NCBI RefSeq assembly: GCF_047607445.1
Contig: NZ_JBLKRT010000005.1
Coordinates: 62,001-126,000, forward strand
Length of the DNA: 64,000 bases
From: Crystallibacter sulfonylureivorans_A
GTDB lineage: Bacteria; Actinomycetota; Actinomycetes; Actinomycetales; Micrococcaceae
Reading direction: 5' to 3'
Below are positions 42,118-52,688 of this stretch, one piece after another; within the stretch, counting starts at the first letter, position 1; each line of letters begins with the position of its first letter. A model generated the notes under the pieces. That model searched no databases and was not told the DNA's origin. It saw nothing but the letters and a program-made list of their open reading frames with translations. The position numbers and the translations under genes were made by a program.

Positions 42118-43764
<1,647 letters not shown>

Positions 43765-43916
43765 GCCTCAAGCATGCCAAAAAACCCGCAGATCGGTAGC
43801 GGTCCGGTGACGGAACCGGCCGCCACGCCCGCGCATCCGGCGCCCGCCTAGACTGGTATGGCACCCGCATCACAGCTGCATGGCGCAGCGACATTACCCC
43901 AGGGGGAATCCAGAGC

Positions 43917-44360
43917 ATGTCCGGCACGGAGAACAGGCCGCCTTTCAACGATCCGAAGCACCCCGGCTGGTACACCGATCCTAATGCCGGCCAGGTGCCG
44001 TCCCAGCCGCCGTCGCTGCCCGAGGCGCCGCACCCGTACTCTTACCAGCCCGGTCCGGGCGCCCAGCCGTACGCCGGGCAGCAGCCGTATGGCGGGCCGG
44101 ACTACAACCAGCCGATGTACTACACGCCGCAGGCCCAGCCGAAGGGCCTGAGCATTGCGGCGCTGGTGCTCGGCATCGTCTCGGTGGTGACGTTTGGCTT
44201 CATCTTCGTCCCGCAGATCCTGGCCATCGTGTTCGGCCACATCGCCCTCGGCAAGGAACCGGCTGGCCGCAGCCTCGCGCTGGCCGGACTGATCATGGGC
44301 TACGCGGTGGCCGGCATCTGGTGCCTGTTGATCTTCATCGGCATCCTCGGCAGCATGTAG
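43917..44360 (+). CDS. DUF4190 domain membrane protein
   Basis: 147 residues. The first 75 are Pro/Gln/Tyr/Gly-rich (PYSYQPGPGAQPYAGQ style) and cytoplasmic. The rest is the DUF4190 unit with two membrane helices around the conserved ILAIVFGHIALG turn and a LAGLIMGY helix. Function is unknown; such proteins are common in actinobacteria. AGGGGG lies ten bases upstream of the ATG. Confidence 0.85.
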   Translation: MSGTENRPPFNDPKHPGWYTDPNAGQVPSQPPSLPEAPHPYSYQPGPGAQPYAGQQPYGGPDYNQPMYYTPQAQPKGLSIAALVLGIVSVVTFGFIFVPQILAIVFGHIALGKEPAGRSLALAGLIMGYAVAGIWCLLIFIGILGSM

Positions 44361-44369
44361 TCCTGCCCT

Positions 44370-44424
44370 AACGACGGCGATGCCCGGGTGAGGAGCCAAT
44401 CCTCGCCCGGGCATCGCCGTCGTT
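44370..44424. terminator. Strong bidirectional terminator
   Basis: AACGACGGCGATGCCCGGG (44370-44388) pairs perfectly with CCCGGGCATCGCCGTCGTT (44406-44424), and six further inner pairs (one G-T) close a 5-nt loop. It separates convergent genes. Confidence 0.85.
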
Positions 44425-44438
44425 GTTTGCAGTGCGGT

Positions 44439-45950
44439 TTAGCGGATGCCGCCCATCAGCTTCTTCAGCGAGGGCACGGCGGCGGCCAGTCCGACGCCGA
44501 GGATGATCGCCACCACGCCGATGAAACCGAAGTACGGTGCCTCATTGGTCGGGTCGTAGTAGCCGGCCAGGATGCCGGCCAGCGTGGTGCCCAGCGAGAT
44601 GGACAGCAGGAACAGCGCCACCATCTGGGTCTGGAACGCCTTCGGGGCGAGCTTGGTGGAGACCGAGGACCCGGTGGGGGAGAGGAACAGTTCCGCCATG
44701 GTGAACAGGAACAGGATGCCCACCATCGCCAGCAGCGGGGTGGAGTTGGCGCCGCCGCCGGCCAGCGGAATGAAGGCCAGGAACGCCAGGCCCATGACCA
44801 CCAGGCCCAGGGCGAACTTCATCGGAGAGCTGGGCTGCTTGGGGCCGAGCTTGGTCCACACGGCGGCGAAAATGCCGGCGAAGATAATGATGAACACCGG
44901 GTTGATGGACTGCACCCAGCTGGCCGGCATCTCCCAGCCACCCAGCGAGCGGTCCAGCTGCTTGTCCGCGTACAGTGCCACCACGGTGAACTGCTGCTGG
45001 AACAGCGCCCAGAACGCGGCGGATGCGATGAACAGCGGGATGAAGGCGTACACGCGCTTGCGCTCCACGCCGTCCACCTTCTTGCTGGAGAGGATCACCA
45101 CGAAGTAGACGACCGCTGCGAGGATCGCCAGCCACGCCATGATCGGGGCAAGGTTCTCGGCGGTAACGAGGCCGAAGGCCACCAGCAGCACCACAACGAC
45201 GACGGCGGCCACGGCCACGCCAGCGACCTTGCCGTAGTTGCTGCGCGGCAGCGGATTGGCCACATGGTGCGAGGCCTCGGGGAGGTTCTTGCGGGTCAGC
45301 GCGTACTGGGTCAGGCCGATCGCCATGCCCAGCGCGGCCAGGCCGAAGCCGTAGTGGAAGCCAAGCTGCACCTGGGCCAGGCCGGTGAGCAGCGGGCCGA
45401 ACAGGCCGCCGATGTTCACGCCCATGTAGAAGATGGAGAAGCCGGCATCGCGGCGGTCGTCCTTCAGGCTGTACAACGAGCCGACCAGCGAGCTGGCGGT
45501 GGCCTTCAGGCCGCCGGAGCCGATGGCTACCAGGATCAGGCCGACGGCCAGTCCCACGCCGCCCGGAAGCACTGCCAGCGCGATGTGTCCCAGCATGACC
45601 ATGATGCCGGTGAAGAAGAGAACTTTTTCGGAACCGAGGATGCGGTCAGCCACCCAGGCGCCCAGGATGGAGGAGAGGTAGACACCGCCGCCATAAGCGC
45701 CCACCAGGCCGGTGGCGATGCCTTCGTCGATGCCCAGACCGCCCTCGGCGACCGAGTAGTACATGTAGTAGAGCAGGATGCCCTGCATGCCGTAGAAGGA
45801 GAAGCGCTCCCAGAGTTCTACGGAGAAAAGATTGGCCAGCATCCGTGGATGCCCGAAGAATGTTTTGCCGGTTTGGCTGGACTTTATTGCTTGTTCCGGC
45901 TGCGGATTCCCGGACTGCACGGTATTGCTCACGGTGTTCAATTCTGACAC
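44439..45950 (-). CDS. Proton-dependent oligopeptide transporter (POT/PTR family)
   Basis: 503 residues, about 14 membrane helices. The ExxERFxYYG motif appears as ELWERFSFYG (about 51-60), and the GxVADRxLG-type motif as GAWVADRILG. It imports di- and tripeptides with H+. The GTG start has no clear Shine-Dalgarno sequence (AAGGA is 20 bases away), so a slightly later start is possible; the first 30 residues are hydrophilic. Confidence 0.93.
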   Translation of the reverse strand: MSELNTVSNTVQSGNPQPEQAIKSSQTGKTFFGHPRMLANLFSVELWERFSFYGMQGILLYYMYYSVAEGGLGIDEGIATGLVGAYGGGVYLSSILGAWVADRILGSEKVLFFTGIMVMLGHIALAVLPGGVGLAVGLILVAIGSGGLKATASSLVGSLYSLKDDRRDAGFSIFYMGVNIGGLFGPLLTGLAQVQLGFHYGFGLAALGMAIGLTQYALTRKNLPEASHHVANPLPRSNYGKVAGVAVAAVVVVVLLVAFGLVTAENLAPIMAWLAILAAVVYFVVILSSKKVDGVERKRVYAFIPLFIASAAFWALFQQQFTVVALYADKQLDRSLGGWEMPASWVQSINPVFIIIFAGIFAAVWTKLGPKQPSSPMKFALGLVVMGLAFLAFIPLAGGGANSTPLLAMVGILFLFTMAELFLSPTGSSVSTKLAPKAFQTQMVALFLLSISLGTTLAGILAGYYDPTNEAPYFGFIGVVAIILGVGLAAAVPSLKKLMGGIR

Positions 45951-46037
45951 TCAGCGACACGCATTGTCATATCCTTGCCACGCGTGGGTGCGGGTGATAA
46001 TGCGTTTGCGCAGGTCAGCGCCGGGTTCTCCGGCGGG

Positions 46038-47420
46038 TCAGCGCACACTCTCCAGCTGGGCGGCGACGGCCAGCAGCGCGGCCTCGGAGCCCGGCCGGCC
46101 GATCAGCTGGATGCCCATGGACAAGCCCTCCTCGGTGGTGCTGACCGGAACGGCAATGGCGGGCAGGCCGCACACATTCACCAGCGACGTAAAGGGTGAA
46201 TATTGGCACTGGCGCATGTAGTCCACATCCGCGCCGGTGGAGGTGTACCAGCCGACCGGCCGCGGCGTCTGCGCCAGCGCCGGCGTGAGCATGAGGTCGT
46301 AGCGGCCGAACTGGGCCCGGGTGTTCTCCTGGAAGCGTGACAACACGGACAGGGCTTCGGCCAGGGCCTCTGGCTTGCGCTTCGCGGCCCGGCGCCGGAA
46401 AGCCCGGGTGAGCGGCATGAGCTGCGGTTCGCGGCCGGCCGGCAGCTCCAGCCCTGCCAGGCCGGAGGTCCACACCGTGGCGAAGGCTTCCGGGTAACGG
46501 TTGTCGTAGCGGACCTCCGCGTCCGCCAGCTCGTGCCCCAGCCCCAGCAGCAACTCCATCGCTGTCTCGAGCGCCTGGTCCGCCTCCGGCTCCAGCGAGA
46601 GCGGGTACGCGGACTCGAAGGGGGAGTCGGTGCTGACGCCGATCCGGAAACGGCCCTCGGCCCGGAGCGCGGCGCCAAGGAAGTCCGGTTCGGTCCCGAA
46701 GGCCGCCCGGGCCAAGGGCTCATCGGCCATGGCGTCCATGAGCAGGCCGGCGTCGGCTGCGGTGCGGGCCAAGGGTCCTGCCACCACCAGCTGGCCGGCG
46801 TCCTCACCGGTGGTGCCGGCGGGCAGCCGGCCGCGTCCGGGTTTAAGCCCCACCAGTCCGGTGGCGGCCGCGGGGATTCGCACCGAACCGCCGCCGTCGG
46901 ACCCAGGGGCAAAGGGCAGCATCCCCGCCGCGACGGCGGCGGCGCTGCCGCCGGAGGAGCCGCCCGGGCTCAGTGTGGGGTCCAGCGGATTGCGGGCCGG
47001 GGGCGCCACGTGGTTCTCGCTATAGGAGGTCAGGCCGAACTCCGGCACCTGGGTCTTGCCCAGGGTGATGCTGCCGGCGGCTTCCAGGACGTCCACCAGC
47101 GGGTGGTTTGCCAGTGCCGGCCGGTGATCCAGGGCGGCGCTGCCGTGCGTGGTCGGAAGGCCTGCCACGTCGGTGAGGTCCTTGTAGGCGAGCGGAAGCC
47201 CGTGCAGCCGGCCCAGCGTCCCGCCCCGGGCCTGGTGATCGTCGGCGGCGCGCGCGTGCTTGAGTGCCTGGTCCGCGCCCACGGTAATGAAGGCCCCGAG
47301 CCGTGGATTCAGTGCCTCGATCCGGCGGAGATAGTGGTCCGTCAGTTCCCGGGCCGACAGTTCGCCGCGGGCCACGGCGTCGCGCTGGGCAACCGCCGTC
47401 AAATCATGCAGTGCAGTCAT
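46038..47420 (-). CDS. Amidase (amidase-signature family)
   Basis: 460 residues. The Ser-cisSer-Lys triad is in place: Lys in LAYKDLTDVAGLPT (about 80), cis-Ser and nucleophile Ser in LSPGGSSGGSAAAVAAGM (about 152-170), followed by GSDGGGSVRIPAAATGLVGLKP. It hydrolyses an unknown amide; GatA is unlikely because no gatB or gatC is nearby. A TACAGT box 8 nt upstream of the ATG suggests a leaderless start. Confidence 0.93.
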   Translation of the reverse strand: MTALHDLTAVAQRDAVARGELSARELTDHYLRRIEALNPRLGAFITVGADQALKHARAADDHQARGGTLGRLHGLPLAYKDLTDVAGLPTTHGSAALDHRPALANHPLVDVLEAAGSITLGKTQVPEFGLTSYSENHVAPPARNPLDPTLSPGGSSGGSAAAVAAGMLPFAPGSDGGGSVRIPAAATGLVGLKPGRGRLPAGTTGEDAGQLVVAGPLARTAADAGLLMDAMADEPLARAAFGTEPDFLGAALRAEGRFRIGVSTDSPFESAYPLSLEPEADQALETAMELLLGLGHELADAEVRYDNRYPEAFATVWTSGLAGLELPAGREPQLMPLTRAFRRRAAKRKPEALAEALSVLSRFQENTRAQFGRYDLMLTPALAQTPRPVGWYTSTGADVDYMRQCQYSPFTSLVNVCGLPAIAVPVSTTEEGLSMGIQLIGRPGSEAALLAVAAQLESVR

Positions 47421-47428
47421 CGCCCGTA

Positions 47429-47434
47429 ACTGTA
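47429..47434 (-). promoter_or_regulatory. -10 box, leaderless start of amidase gene
   Basis: TACAGT on the minus strand with an 8-nt gap to the ATG at 47420 and no Shine-Dalgarno sequence. Confidence 0.4.
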
Positions 47435-47492
47435 GCCCCGCCTGCCGGTGCGGGCCAATCCTGCTGTGCCCGCTGTGGATGGTCCGCCTCGC

Positions 47493-48236
47493 TCAGCCGA
47501 GGAAGCGTGCCTCAATCGGTTCTTCCACCGCAACGGCTTCCGGCCCGTCGCCGGCCTGCGCGGTCACCCGGTAGGCCAGTTTCCCTTCGGTCTCGCTGAC
47601 GGCCTCGGCCAACTCGATGCCGTGATAGACCAGCCCCACCCCGTCGTCGGTGCAATGTGTCTCGCCCAGGATGCCGTCTGCCACCAGTCGGTGCACCAGC
47701 GGCCGGCGCTGTGGTTCCGAGTCGTAGTGGACGCCATTGTCAAAGGGCAGCAGCCCCAGCCCGTTGGTGACCGGCCGCAGTTCGGGGCCGAAGGAGTCGG
47801 TCGTGCCGCCGCGGAACCAGCAGATGGAGCCTGCGGAGACACCGGCCAGCACCACCCCGGCGTGCCAGACCCGCCGGAAGATGGCATCCAGTCCGTGGAC
47901 CCGCCACACCGCCAGCAGGTTGGCCACTGAACCGCCGCCCACCCAGACCACGTCCTGGCTAAGCAGGTGCTCCTCGACGTCGGGCACGTTGGGCATGGTG
48001 AACAGGTTGAGGTGGCTCAGGTCGTACCCGACCGTCCGGGCCGCCTCGTCCAGTTCGGCCTGGAACCAGCGCTGGTCGCCGCCTGCGGTGCCCAGGTGCG
48101 TCACCCGCGGCGCCCGCCCGCTGGCCCCTGACAGGTCGACGGCGTGGTGCACCAGGTGATTGAACGCGATCCGGCTGCGCACGCCGGCTTTGATTCCTCC
48201 GGAGGTGGCCAGGATGGTCGGCTGGTCTGCGGCCAT
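47493..48236 (-). CDS. Peptidase E-like serine hydrolase (S51)
   Basis: 247 residues. The nucleophile elbow is AGVSAGSICWF with Ser134, and the strand-turn VVWVGGGSVANLLAVW matches the PepE/cyanophycinase fold. Family members cleave N-terminal aspartyl dipeptides (PepE) or related substrates. It has no signal peptide. The Shine-Dalgarno AGGGG lies five bases upstream of the ATG. It lies upstream of the amidase gene on the same strand (72-bp gap), but that gene has its own -10 box. Confidence 0.9.
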   Translation of the reverse strand: MAADQPTILATSGGIKAGVRSRIAFNHLVHHAVDLSGASGRAPRVTHLGTAGGDQRWFQAELDEAARTVGYDLSHLNLFTMPNVPDVEEHLLSQDVVWVGGGSVANLLAVWRVHGLDAIFRRVWHAGVVLAGVSAGSICWFRGGTTDSFGPELRPVTNGLGLLPFDNGVHYDSEPQRRPLVHRLVADGILGETHCTDDGVGLVYHGIELAEAVSETEGKLAYRVTAQAGDGPEAVAVEEPIEARFLG

Positions 48237-48366
48237 GGATACCCCTGTCTCATTAAGGTGCAGCGGACGATCCCACTATAGGCTTGTGGTGCGGCCGAAT
48301 TGCCGGGTCGCGTGCTAAAGAATTCATCAGCGGCGGCAGTGGCTGCCGCGCATTGTGGAGGTTGCC

Positions 48367-48693
48367 ATGAGCGATGTCGAGAACGTGGACGTCAACAGCG
48401 TAGGCGGCGACGCCACCATTCTGGACGTGCGCGAGGACTACGAATGGGAAGCCGGGCACATCGCCGGCGCGGTGCATATCCCGCTCAACGAATTGCCCCT
48501 GCGCCTGGAGGAATTGGACCCGGATGTGGACCTGCATGTGGTGTGCCGCAGCGGGGGCCGCTCCTTCCGGGCCACCGAATGGCTGAACGGGAACGGGTAT
48601 TCCGCCGTGAACATCAGCGGCGGCATGGGTGCCTGGCTGGACGCCGGCAAGCCCATCGTGTCCGAGGACGGGCAGGAGCCCCGGGTCCAGTAA
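48367..48693 (+). CDS. Rhodanese-like domain protein
   Basis: 108 residues, one rhodanese domain. It has LDVREDYEWEAGHIAGAVHIPL and the active-site Cys60 in VVCRSGGRS, so it should be able to carry a persulfide. It is cytoplasmic and probably moves sulfane sulfur. GGAGG precedes the ATG. Its TAA shares one base with the ATG of the prephenate dehydratase gene (TAATG), so they are coupled. Confidence 0.93.
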   Translation: MSDVENVDVNSVGGDATILDVREDYEWEAGHIAGAVHIPLNELPLRLEELDPDVDLHVVCRSGGRSFRATEWLNGNGYSAVNISGGMGAWLDAGKPIVSEDGQEPRVQ

Positions 48694-49619
48694 TGACCAC
48701 CGTCTACACCTTCCTGGGGCCGGAGGGCACTTTCACCGAAGCAGCCCTCCTCCAGGTCCCCGGGGCAGCAGACGCACGCCGGATCCCGGCTTCCAATGTC
48801 GAGGCCGCCCTGGAAGCGGTCCGCTCGGGCGAAGCAGGAGCCGCGATGGTTCCGATCGAGAACTCGGTCGAGGGCGGCGTGAGCGCCACGCTGGACGCGA
48901 TAGCCGGGGGCGTGCCGCTGCAGATCACCGGCGAACAGTTGGTGCCCATCCGCTTTGTCCTCGCCGTCCGGCCGGGGACGGAGCGCCAGTCGATCACCGT
49001 GGTCTCCACTCATCCGCACGCGTGGGCCCAATGCCGGGCGTGGTGCAGCGAGAATATTCCGCAGGCGGCATATCTGCCCGCGTCGTCGACGGCGGCCGCC
49101 GGAATGGGGCTGCTGGAACCGGGCGCCGGCCATCAGGCCGCGATCTGCTCTCCGCTGGTTGCCCAGCAGCGTGGCCTGCAGGTGCTTGCCGACGACATCG
49201 GAGACATTCCCGACGCCGTCACCCGCTTCATCCTGGTCAGCCGGCCCGGTGCCCTGCCCGCGCCGACCGGCGCGGACAAGACCACGCTGGTGGTCCCGCT
49301 GCCGCAGGACCATCCAGGAGCGCTGGTGGCGATTCTGGAACAGCTATCCAGCCGCGGGGTAAACCTGAGCCGGATCGAGTCGCGGCCCACCGGCCAGTTC
49401 CTGGGCGACTATTTCTTCAGCCTGGATGCCGAAGGGCATCTGGCCGAAGAGCGGGTGGCAGACGCGGTGCGCGGGCTGCATCGGCTCAGCCCCGGCTTGC
49501 GGTTCCTCGGCTCCTATCCGCGGGCCGACCGCCGCGGCCACACCGTTCCGCGCAGCAACCAGGACGACGCGTTCCTGAAGGCGGATGGCTGGGTCAGGGA
49601 TTTGCTGCTGTCCCGCTGA
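48693..49619 (+). CDS. pheA: Prephenate dehydratase
   Basis: 308 residues. The catalytic half has YTFLGPEGTFTEAAL, VPIENSVEGGV and the DAVTRFILV Thr-Arg-Phe motif (about 175-185). The C-terminal ACT domain (about 200-280) contains GALVAILEQLSSRGVNLSRIESRP, with the ESRP site for phenylalanine feedback (cited as a landmark). It converts prephenate to phenylpyruvate in phenylalanine synthesis. It follows the rhodanese gene with a one-base overlap. This stand-alone form (no chorismate mutase) is normal in actinobacteria. Confidence 0.95.
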   Translation: MTTVYTFLGPEGTFTEAALLQVPGAADARRIPASNVEAALEAVRSGEAGAAMVPIENSVEGGVSATLDAIAGGVPLQITGEQLVPIRFVLAVRPGTERQSITVVSTHPHAWAQCRAWCSENIPQAAYLPASSTAAAGMGLLEPGAGHQAAICSPLVAQQRGLQVLADDIGDIPDAVTRFILVSRPGALPAPTGADKTTLVVPLPQDHPGALVAILEQLSSRGVNLSRIESRPTGQFLGDYFFSLDAEGHLAEERVADAVRGLHRLSPGLRFLGSYPRADRRGHTVPRSNQDDAFLKADGWVRDLLLSR

Positions 49620-49700
49620 GCGCCCCCGCGGGGTACCGGTGGTTGGATATGGTCAGTATGCTGAGGAAAACGCCCCCTCGGGACCACAGATCGGAGCACC

Positions 49701-50030
49701 ATGACACAGCAGAACAGCAGGGACCAGTACCAGGACGGGGAGCCGACCCCGGAGGAGGCACTGAACCAAACCGCCAGCGAGAGCCGAGCGGGCGACCTCG
49801 GCGACCAGGGAAATGACCTGCGCTTCGCCGAAGAGCAGCAGCTGATCCACCAGCAGGCAGCCGGCCAGTTCCCGGTTCCCGCGGAGGAAGATCTGCAGCA
49901 GCCGGACGCCGAGATCCCGGCCCTCGAAGCGGACGAGCAGCCCATCGACATCCCGGGCGAAGAGCTGCACGACACCGACGAAGCCGACTCCAGCGACGAT
50001 CCGCTCAACGCCGGCGGCGACGACACGTAA
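49701..50030 (+). CDS. Acidic, probably disordered hypothetical protein
   Basis: 109 residues, rich in Asp, Glu and Gln, with no hydrophobic core, cysteine or membrane segment (opening MTQQNSRDQYQDGEPTP, closing NAGGDDT). I know no function; similar orphan proteins occur in Arthrobacter. The gap to prephenate dehydratase is 81 bp. Its codon-position GC pattern looks coding. Start at an ATG preceded by CGGAG. Confidence 0.6.
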   Translation: MTQQNSRDQYQDGEPTPEEALNQTASESRAGDLGDQGNDLRFAEEQQLIHQQAAGQFPVPAEEDLQQPDAEIPALEADEQPIDIPGEELHDTDEADSSDDPLNAGGDDT

Positions 50031-50077
50031 GCCGCCCGGAGTAATCCTCCCCCGCGCCGACAGCGGCTGCCTCCCCC

Positions 50078-51163
50078 CTAGGCGGCGGGGCGGGCGCTGC
50101 CGGCGGTCGGGATCGATGCGGTCCGGACGGCCAGCGACCGCGGCCTGACCTCAACGGTCAGCGATGTGACCGGTCCAGAGTGGTCGCCGTCCAGCTGGGT
50201 GCCCATCGGGTCGTGCGCGGTGATCCGAACCGTCCGTCCGCGGTGGTATTCGATCACCGGAATCGGCGCTGCGTGCCGGACCAGGGTCTTGGCCGCAATC
50301 CACAGCCAGCCGACCACGCTGCGCGGGCTGAGCACCACAATGTCCAGTTCGCCGTCGTCGATCTCCGCGGTGGGGATGAAATCGATTCCCGCCGGGAGCT
50401 TGCCGCAGTTGGCCAGCAGGATGCTGCGCACCCGCCGTGGCTGGGCCGGCTGGCCGTCGATGCTGACCATGACCCGTTTGCGCTGCCCGGCCAGGTGGCG
50501 GACACCGGCTTCCGAGTAGGCCACCCAGCCGAAGCGGCGTTTGAGGTCGTCCCGGGTGTCGGCCAGCACGTCCGCATCCACCCCGATGCCGGCGATCACC
50601 AGGAAACTGTCATGCACGCGTGAGCCGGTGGCCGAGTTCTCCAGCGTAATGTCCGCCGTATCGATCATCCGGATAACACCGTGCAACGCCACGTTGATGT
50701 TGGCCTGCAGGGCGCTTGGCTCAAGGCCGAGGTTCCGCGCCAGCAGGTTCCCGGTGCCCAGCGGCAGCACGCCCATCGGCATCTGGGTGCCGGACAGTTC
50801 CGAGGCGACCACCCGGATGGTGCCGTCCCCGCCGCCTGCAATGACGACGTCGGCCCGCTCTTCCAGGGCGCGTCTCGCCTGGCCGTGGCCCGGGTCCTCG
50901 GGAGTGGTTTCCAAGACCAGCGGAGGGCTCCACCCGGCAGCGGCACAGGCAGCCTCCAGTTGCAGGCGGGCTTCGGCGGCGCCGTTCTTGACCGGGTTCA
51001 GGATGAACACCACGCGCTGGTCGGGCAAGGCCGGAGACGGCACCGCAGCCGCGGACCCCGGCTCCACCCGCCGCCGGGAAGCCCGCCGGACGCCCAGCCA
51101 GATCACCAGCAAGGCGGCCGCAACAGCGGCTACGGTGAGGGCGACGATCCATTCGGCAGGCAT
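50078..51163 (-). CDS. Diacylglycerol/lipid kinase family protein
   Basis: 361 residues. An N-terminal membrane helix (about 5-24, WIVALTVAAVAAALLVIWLG) is followed by the DAGK catalytic domain: VFILNPVKNGAA, the ATP site VIAGGGDGTIR (about 107-117) and PLGTGNLLARNL. The C-terminal beta domain follows. By family it phosphorylates a lipid such as diacylglycerol at the inner membrane face. AGGAG four bases upstream fixes the ATG. It is divergent from serS, with 108 bp between. Confidence 0.9.
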   Translation of the reverse strand: MPAEWIVALTVAAVAAALLVIWLGVRRASRRRVEPGSAAAVPSPALPDQRVVFILNPVKNGAAEARLQLEAACAAAGWSPPLVLETTPEDPGHGQARRALEERADVVIAGGGDGTIRVVASELSGTQMPMGVLPLGTGNLLARNLGLEPSALQANINVALHGVIRMIDTADITLENSATGSRVHDSFLVIAGIGVDADVLADTRDDLKRRFGWVAYSEAGVRHLAGQRKRVMVSIDGQPAQPRRVRSILLANCGKLPAGIDFIPTAEIDDGELDIVVLSPRSVVGWLWIAAKTLVRHAAPIPVIEYHRGRTVRITAHDPMGTQLDGDHSGPVTSLTVEVRPRSLAVRTASIPTAGSARPAA

Positions 51164-51259
51164 GGTGCTCCTAGGATATCCAGCGGCGACTCTGTGTCCG
51201 CCCGCTGCATCGCTGCCGGTGCCGGCTGGCGCGGATCGAGGGCGGAACGCCTTATTCGG

Positions 51260-51265
51260 TACCCT
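51260..51265 (+). promoter_or_regulatory. -10 box, leaderless start of serS
   Basis: TACCCT with a 6-nt gap to the GTG at 51272. Confidence 0.45.
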
Positions 51266-51271
51266 TAGCAG

Positions 51272-52561
51272 GTGATCGATGTAAACGAACTCCGCGCCAA
51301 TCCAGAGATCTTCCGTGCCTCGCAGCGTGCCCGGGGCGCTGACGAGTCCGTCGTCGACGCCGTCATTGCCGCCGACGTGGCGCGCCGGGAAGCGATCAAC
51401 CGGTACGAGGGACTGCGCGCCGAACAGAACGTCTTCGGCAAGAAGGTGGCACAGGCCAAGGGCGAGGAAAAGGCAGCTCTGCTGGCGCAGGTCAAGGAGT
51501 TGGCTGCTTCGGTCAAGCAGGCGCAGGCGGCATCGGATGCCGCGCATAGCCAGCAGGAGTCACTGCTGCGCAGTATCCCGAACCTGATCGAGGAGGGTGT
51601 TCCCGCCGGCGGCGAGGACGACTTCAACGTAGTCAAGACCGTCGGCAAGCCCCGCGATTTCGGTCCGGACGGCTTTGAGCCCCGGGACCATCTGGCCATC
51701 GGCGAGTTGATCGGCGCCATCGACATGGAACGCGGCGCCAAGGTGTCCGGCTCGCGCTTTTACTTCCTCAAGGGAGTGGGCGCCCGGCTGGAGATCGCGC
51801 TGATGAACATGGCGCTGGACCAGGCGGTGTCCAATGGCTTTATCCCGATGATCACCCCCACGCTGGTTCGCCCGGAAGCGATGCAGGGCACCGGCTTCGA
51901 TGTGGAGCACGACGACGAGATCTACCGCCTGGAGCGCGACAACCTGTACTTGACCGGTACGTCGGAGGTCGCTTTGGCGGGGTACCACGCGGACGAAATC
52001 CTTGACCTGTCCGCCGGCCCGACCCGCTACGCCGGCTGGAGCTCCTGCTACCGCCGGGAGGCCGGCGCCGCCGGCAAGGACACCCGGGGCATCATCCGGG
52101 TGCACCAGTTCAACAAGCTGGAAATGTTCATCTACTGCCCGGTCGAGGAAGCCGCCGACGAGCACGCCCGGCTGCTGGCTTGGGAAGAGGAAATGCTGGC
52201 GAAGGTAGAACTGCCCTACCGGGTGATCGATACCGCCGCAGGCGACCTCGGCATGAGCGCGGCCCGCAAGTTCGACTGTGAGGCATGGGTGCCCACCCAG
52301 CAGGCCTACCGGGAGCTGACCTCCACCTCCAACTGCACCACCTTCCAGGCCCGCAGGCTGAACATCCGCGAACGCCAAGTCTCGGCCGAGGGCGAGAAGA
52401 AGGGCACACGGGCGGTCGCCACACTGAACGGGACCCTGGCCACCACGCGCTGGATCGTGGCCATCCTGGAACACCACCAGAACGCCGACGGTTCGGTGAA
52501 CGTACCCGCTGCCCTGCAGCCCTACCTGGGCGGCATGGAAGTACTTCCCGTGCTCTCCTGA
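51272..52561 (+). CDS. serS: Seryl-tRNA synthetase
   Basis: 429 residues from GTG. The N-terminal 100 residues form the tRNA-binding antiparallel coiled coil (MIDVNELRANPEIFRASQ, then charged heptads). The class II core follows, with motif 2 (SSCYRREAGAAGKDTRGIIR, about 262-281) and motif 3 (NGTLATTRWIVAILEHHQ, about 391-408). It charges tRNA-Ser and tRNA-Sec with serine. Confidence 0.97.
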   Translation: MIDVNELRANPEIFRASQRARGADESVVDAVIAADVARREAINRYEGLRAEQNVFGKKVAQAKGEEKAALLAQVKELAASVKQAQAASDAAHSQQESLLRSIPNLIEEGVPAGGEDDFNVVKTVGKPRDFGPDGFEPRDHLAIGELIGAIDMERGAKVSGSRFYFLKGVGARLEIALMNMALDQAVSNGFIPMITPTLVRPEAMQGTGFDVEHDDEIYRLERDNLYLTGTSEVALAGYHADEILDLSAGPTRYAGWSSCYRREAGAAGKDTRGIIRVHQFNKLEMFIYCPVEEAADEHARLLAWEEEMLAKVELPYRVIDTAAGDLGMSAARKFDCEAWVPTQQAYRELTSTSNCTTFQARRLNIRERQVSAEGEKKGTRAVATLNGTLATTRWIVAILEHHQNADGSVNVPAALQPYLGGMEVLPVLS

Positions 52562-52688
52562 AAGCCGGTTCCACGGCCGAGTCCCTGGCCTGGGAAGCGT
52601 CTTCGGGACCCCCGTCCGTTCACCAGCCTGTCATTCGCCCGTAGAAAACTTCTACCCGTCCGTAGCTTGGTCATGCTTCACTAGGTGG

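Noticed and set aside
44388..45947. 519-codon plus-strand frame opposite the peptide transporter
   Set aside because: His/Gln/Glu/Arg-rich shadow of a hydrophobic gene read on the other strand.
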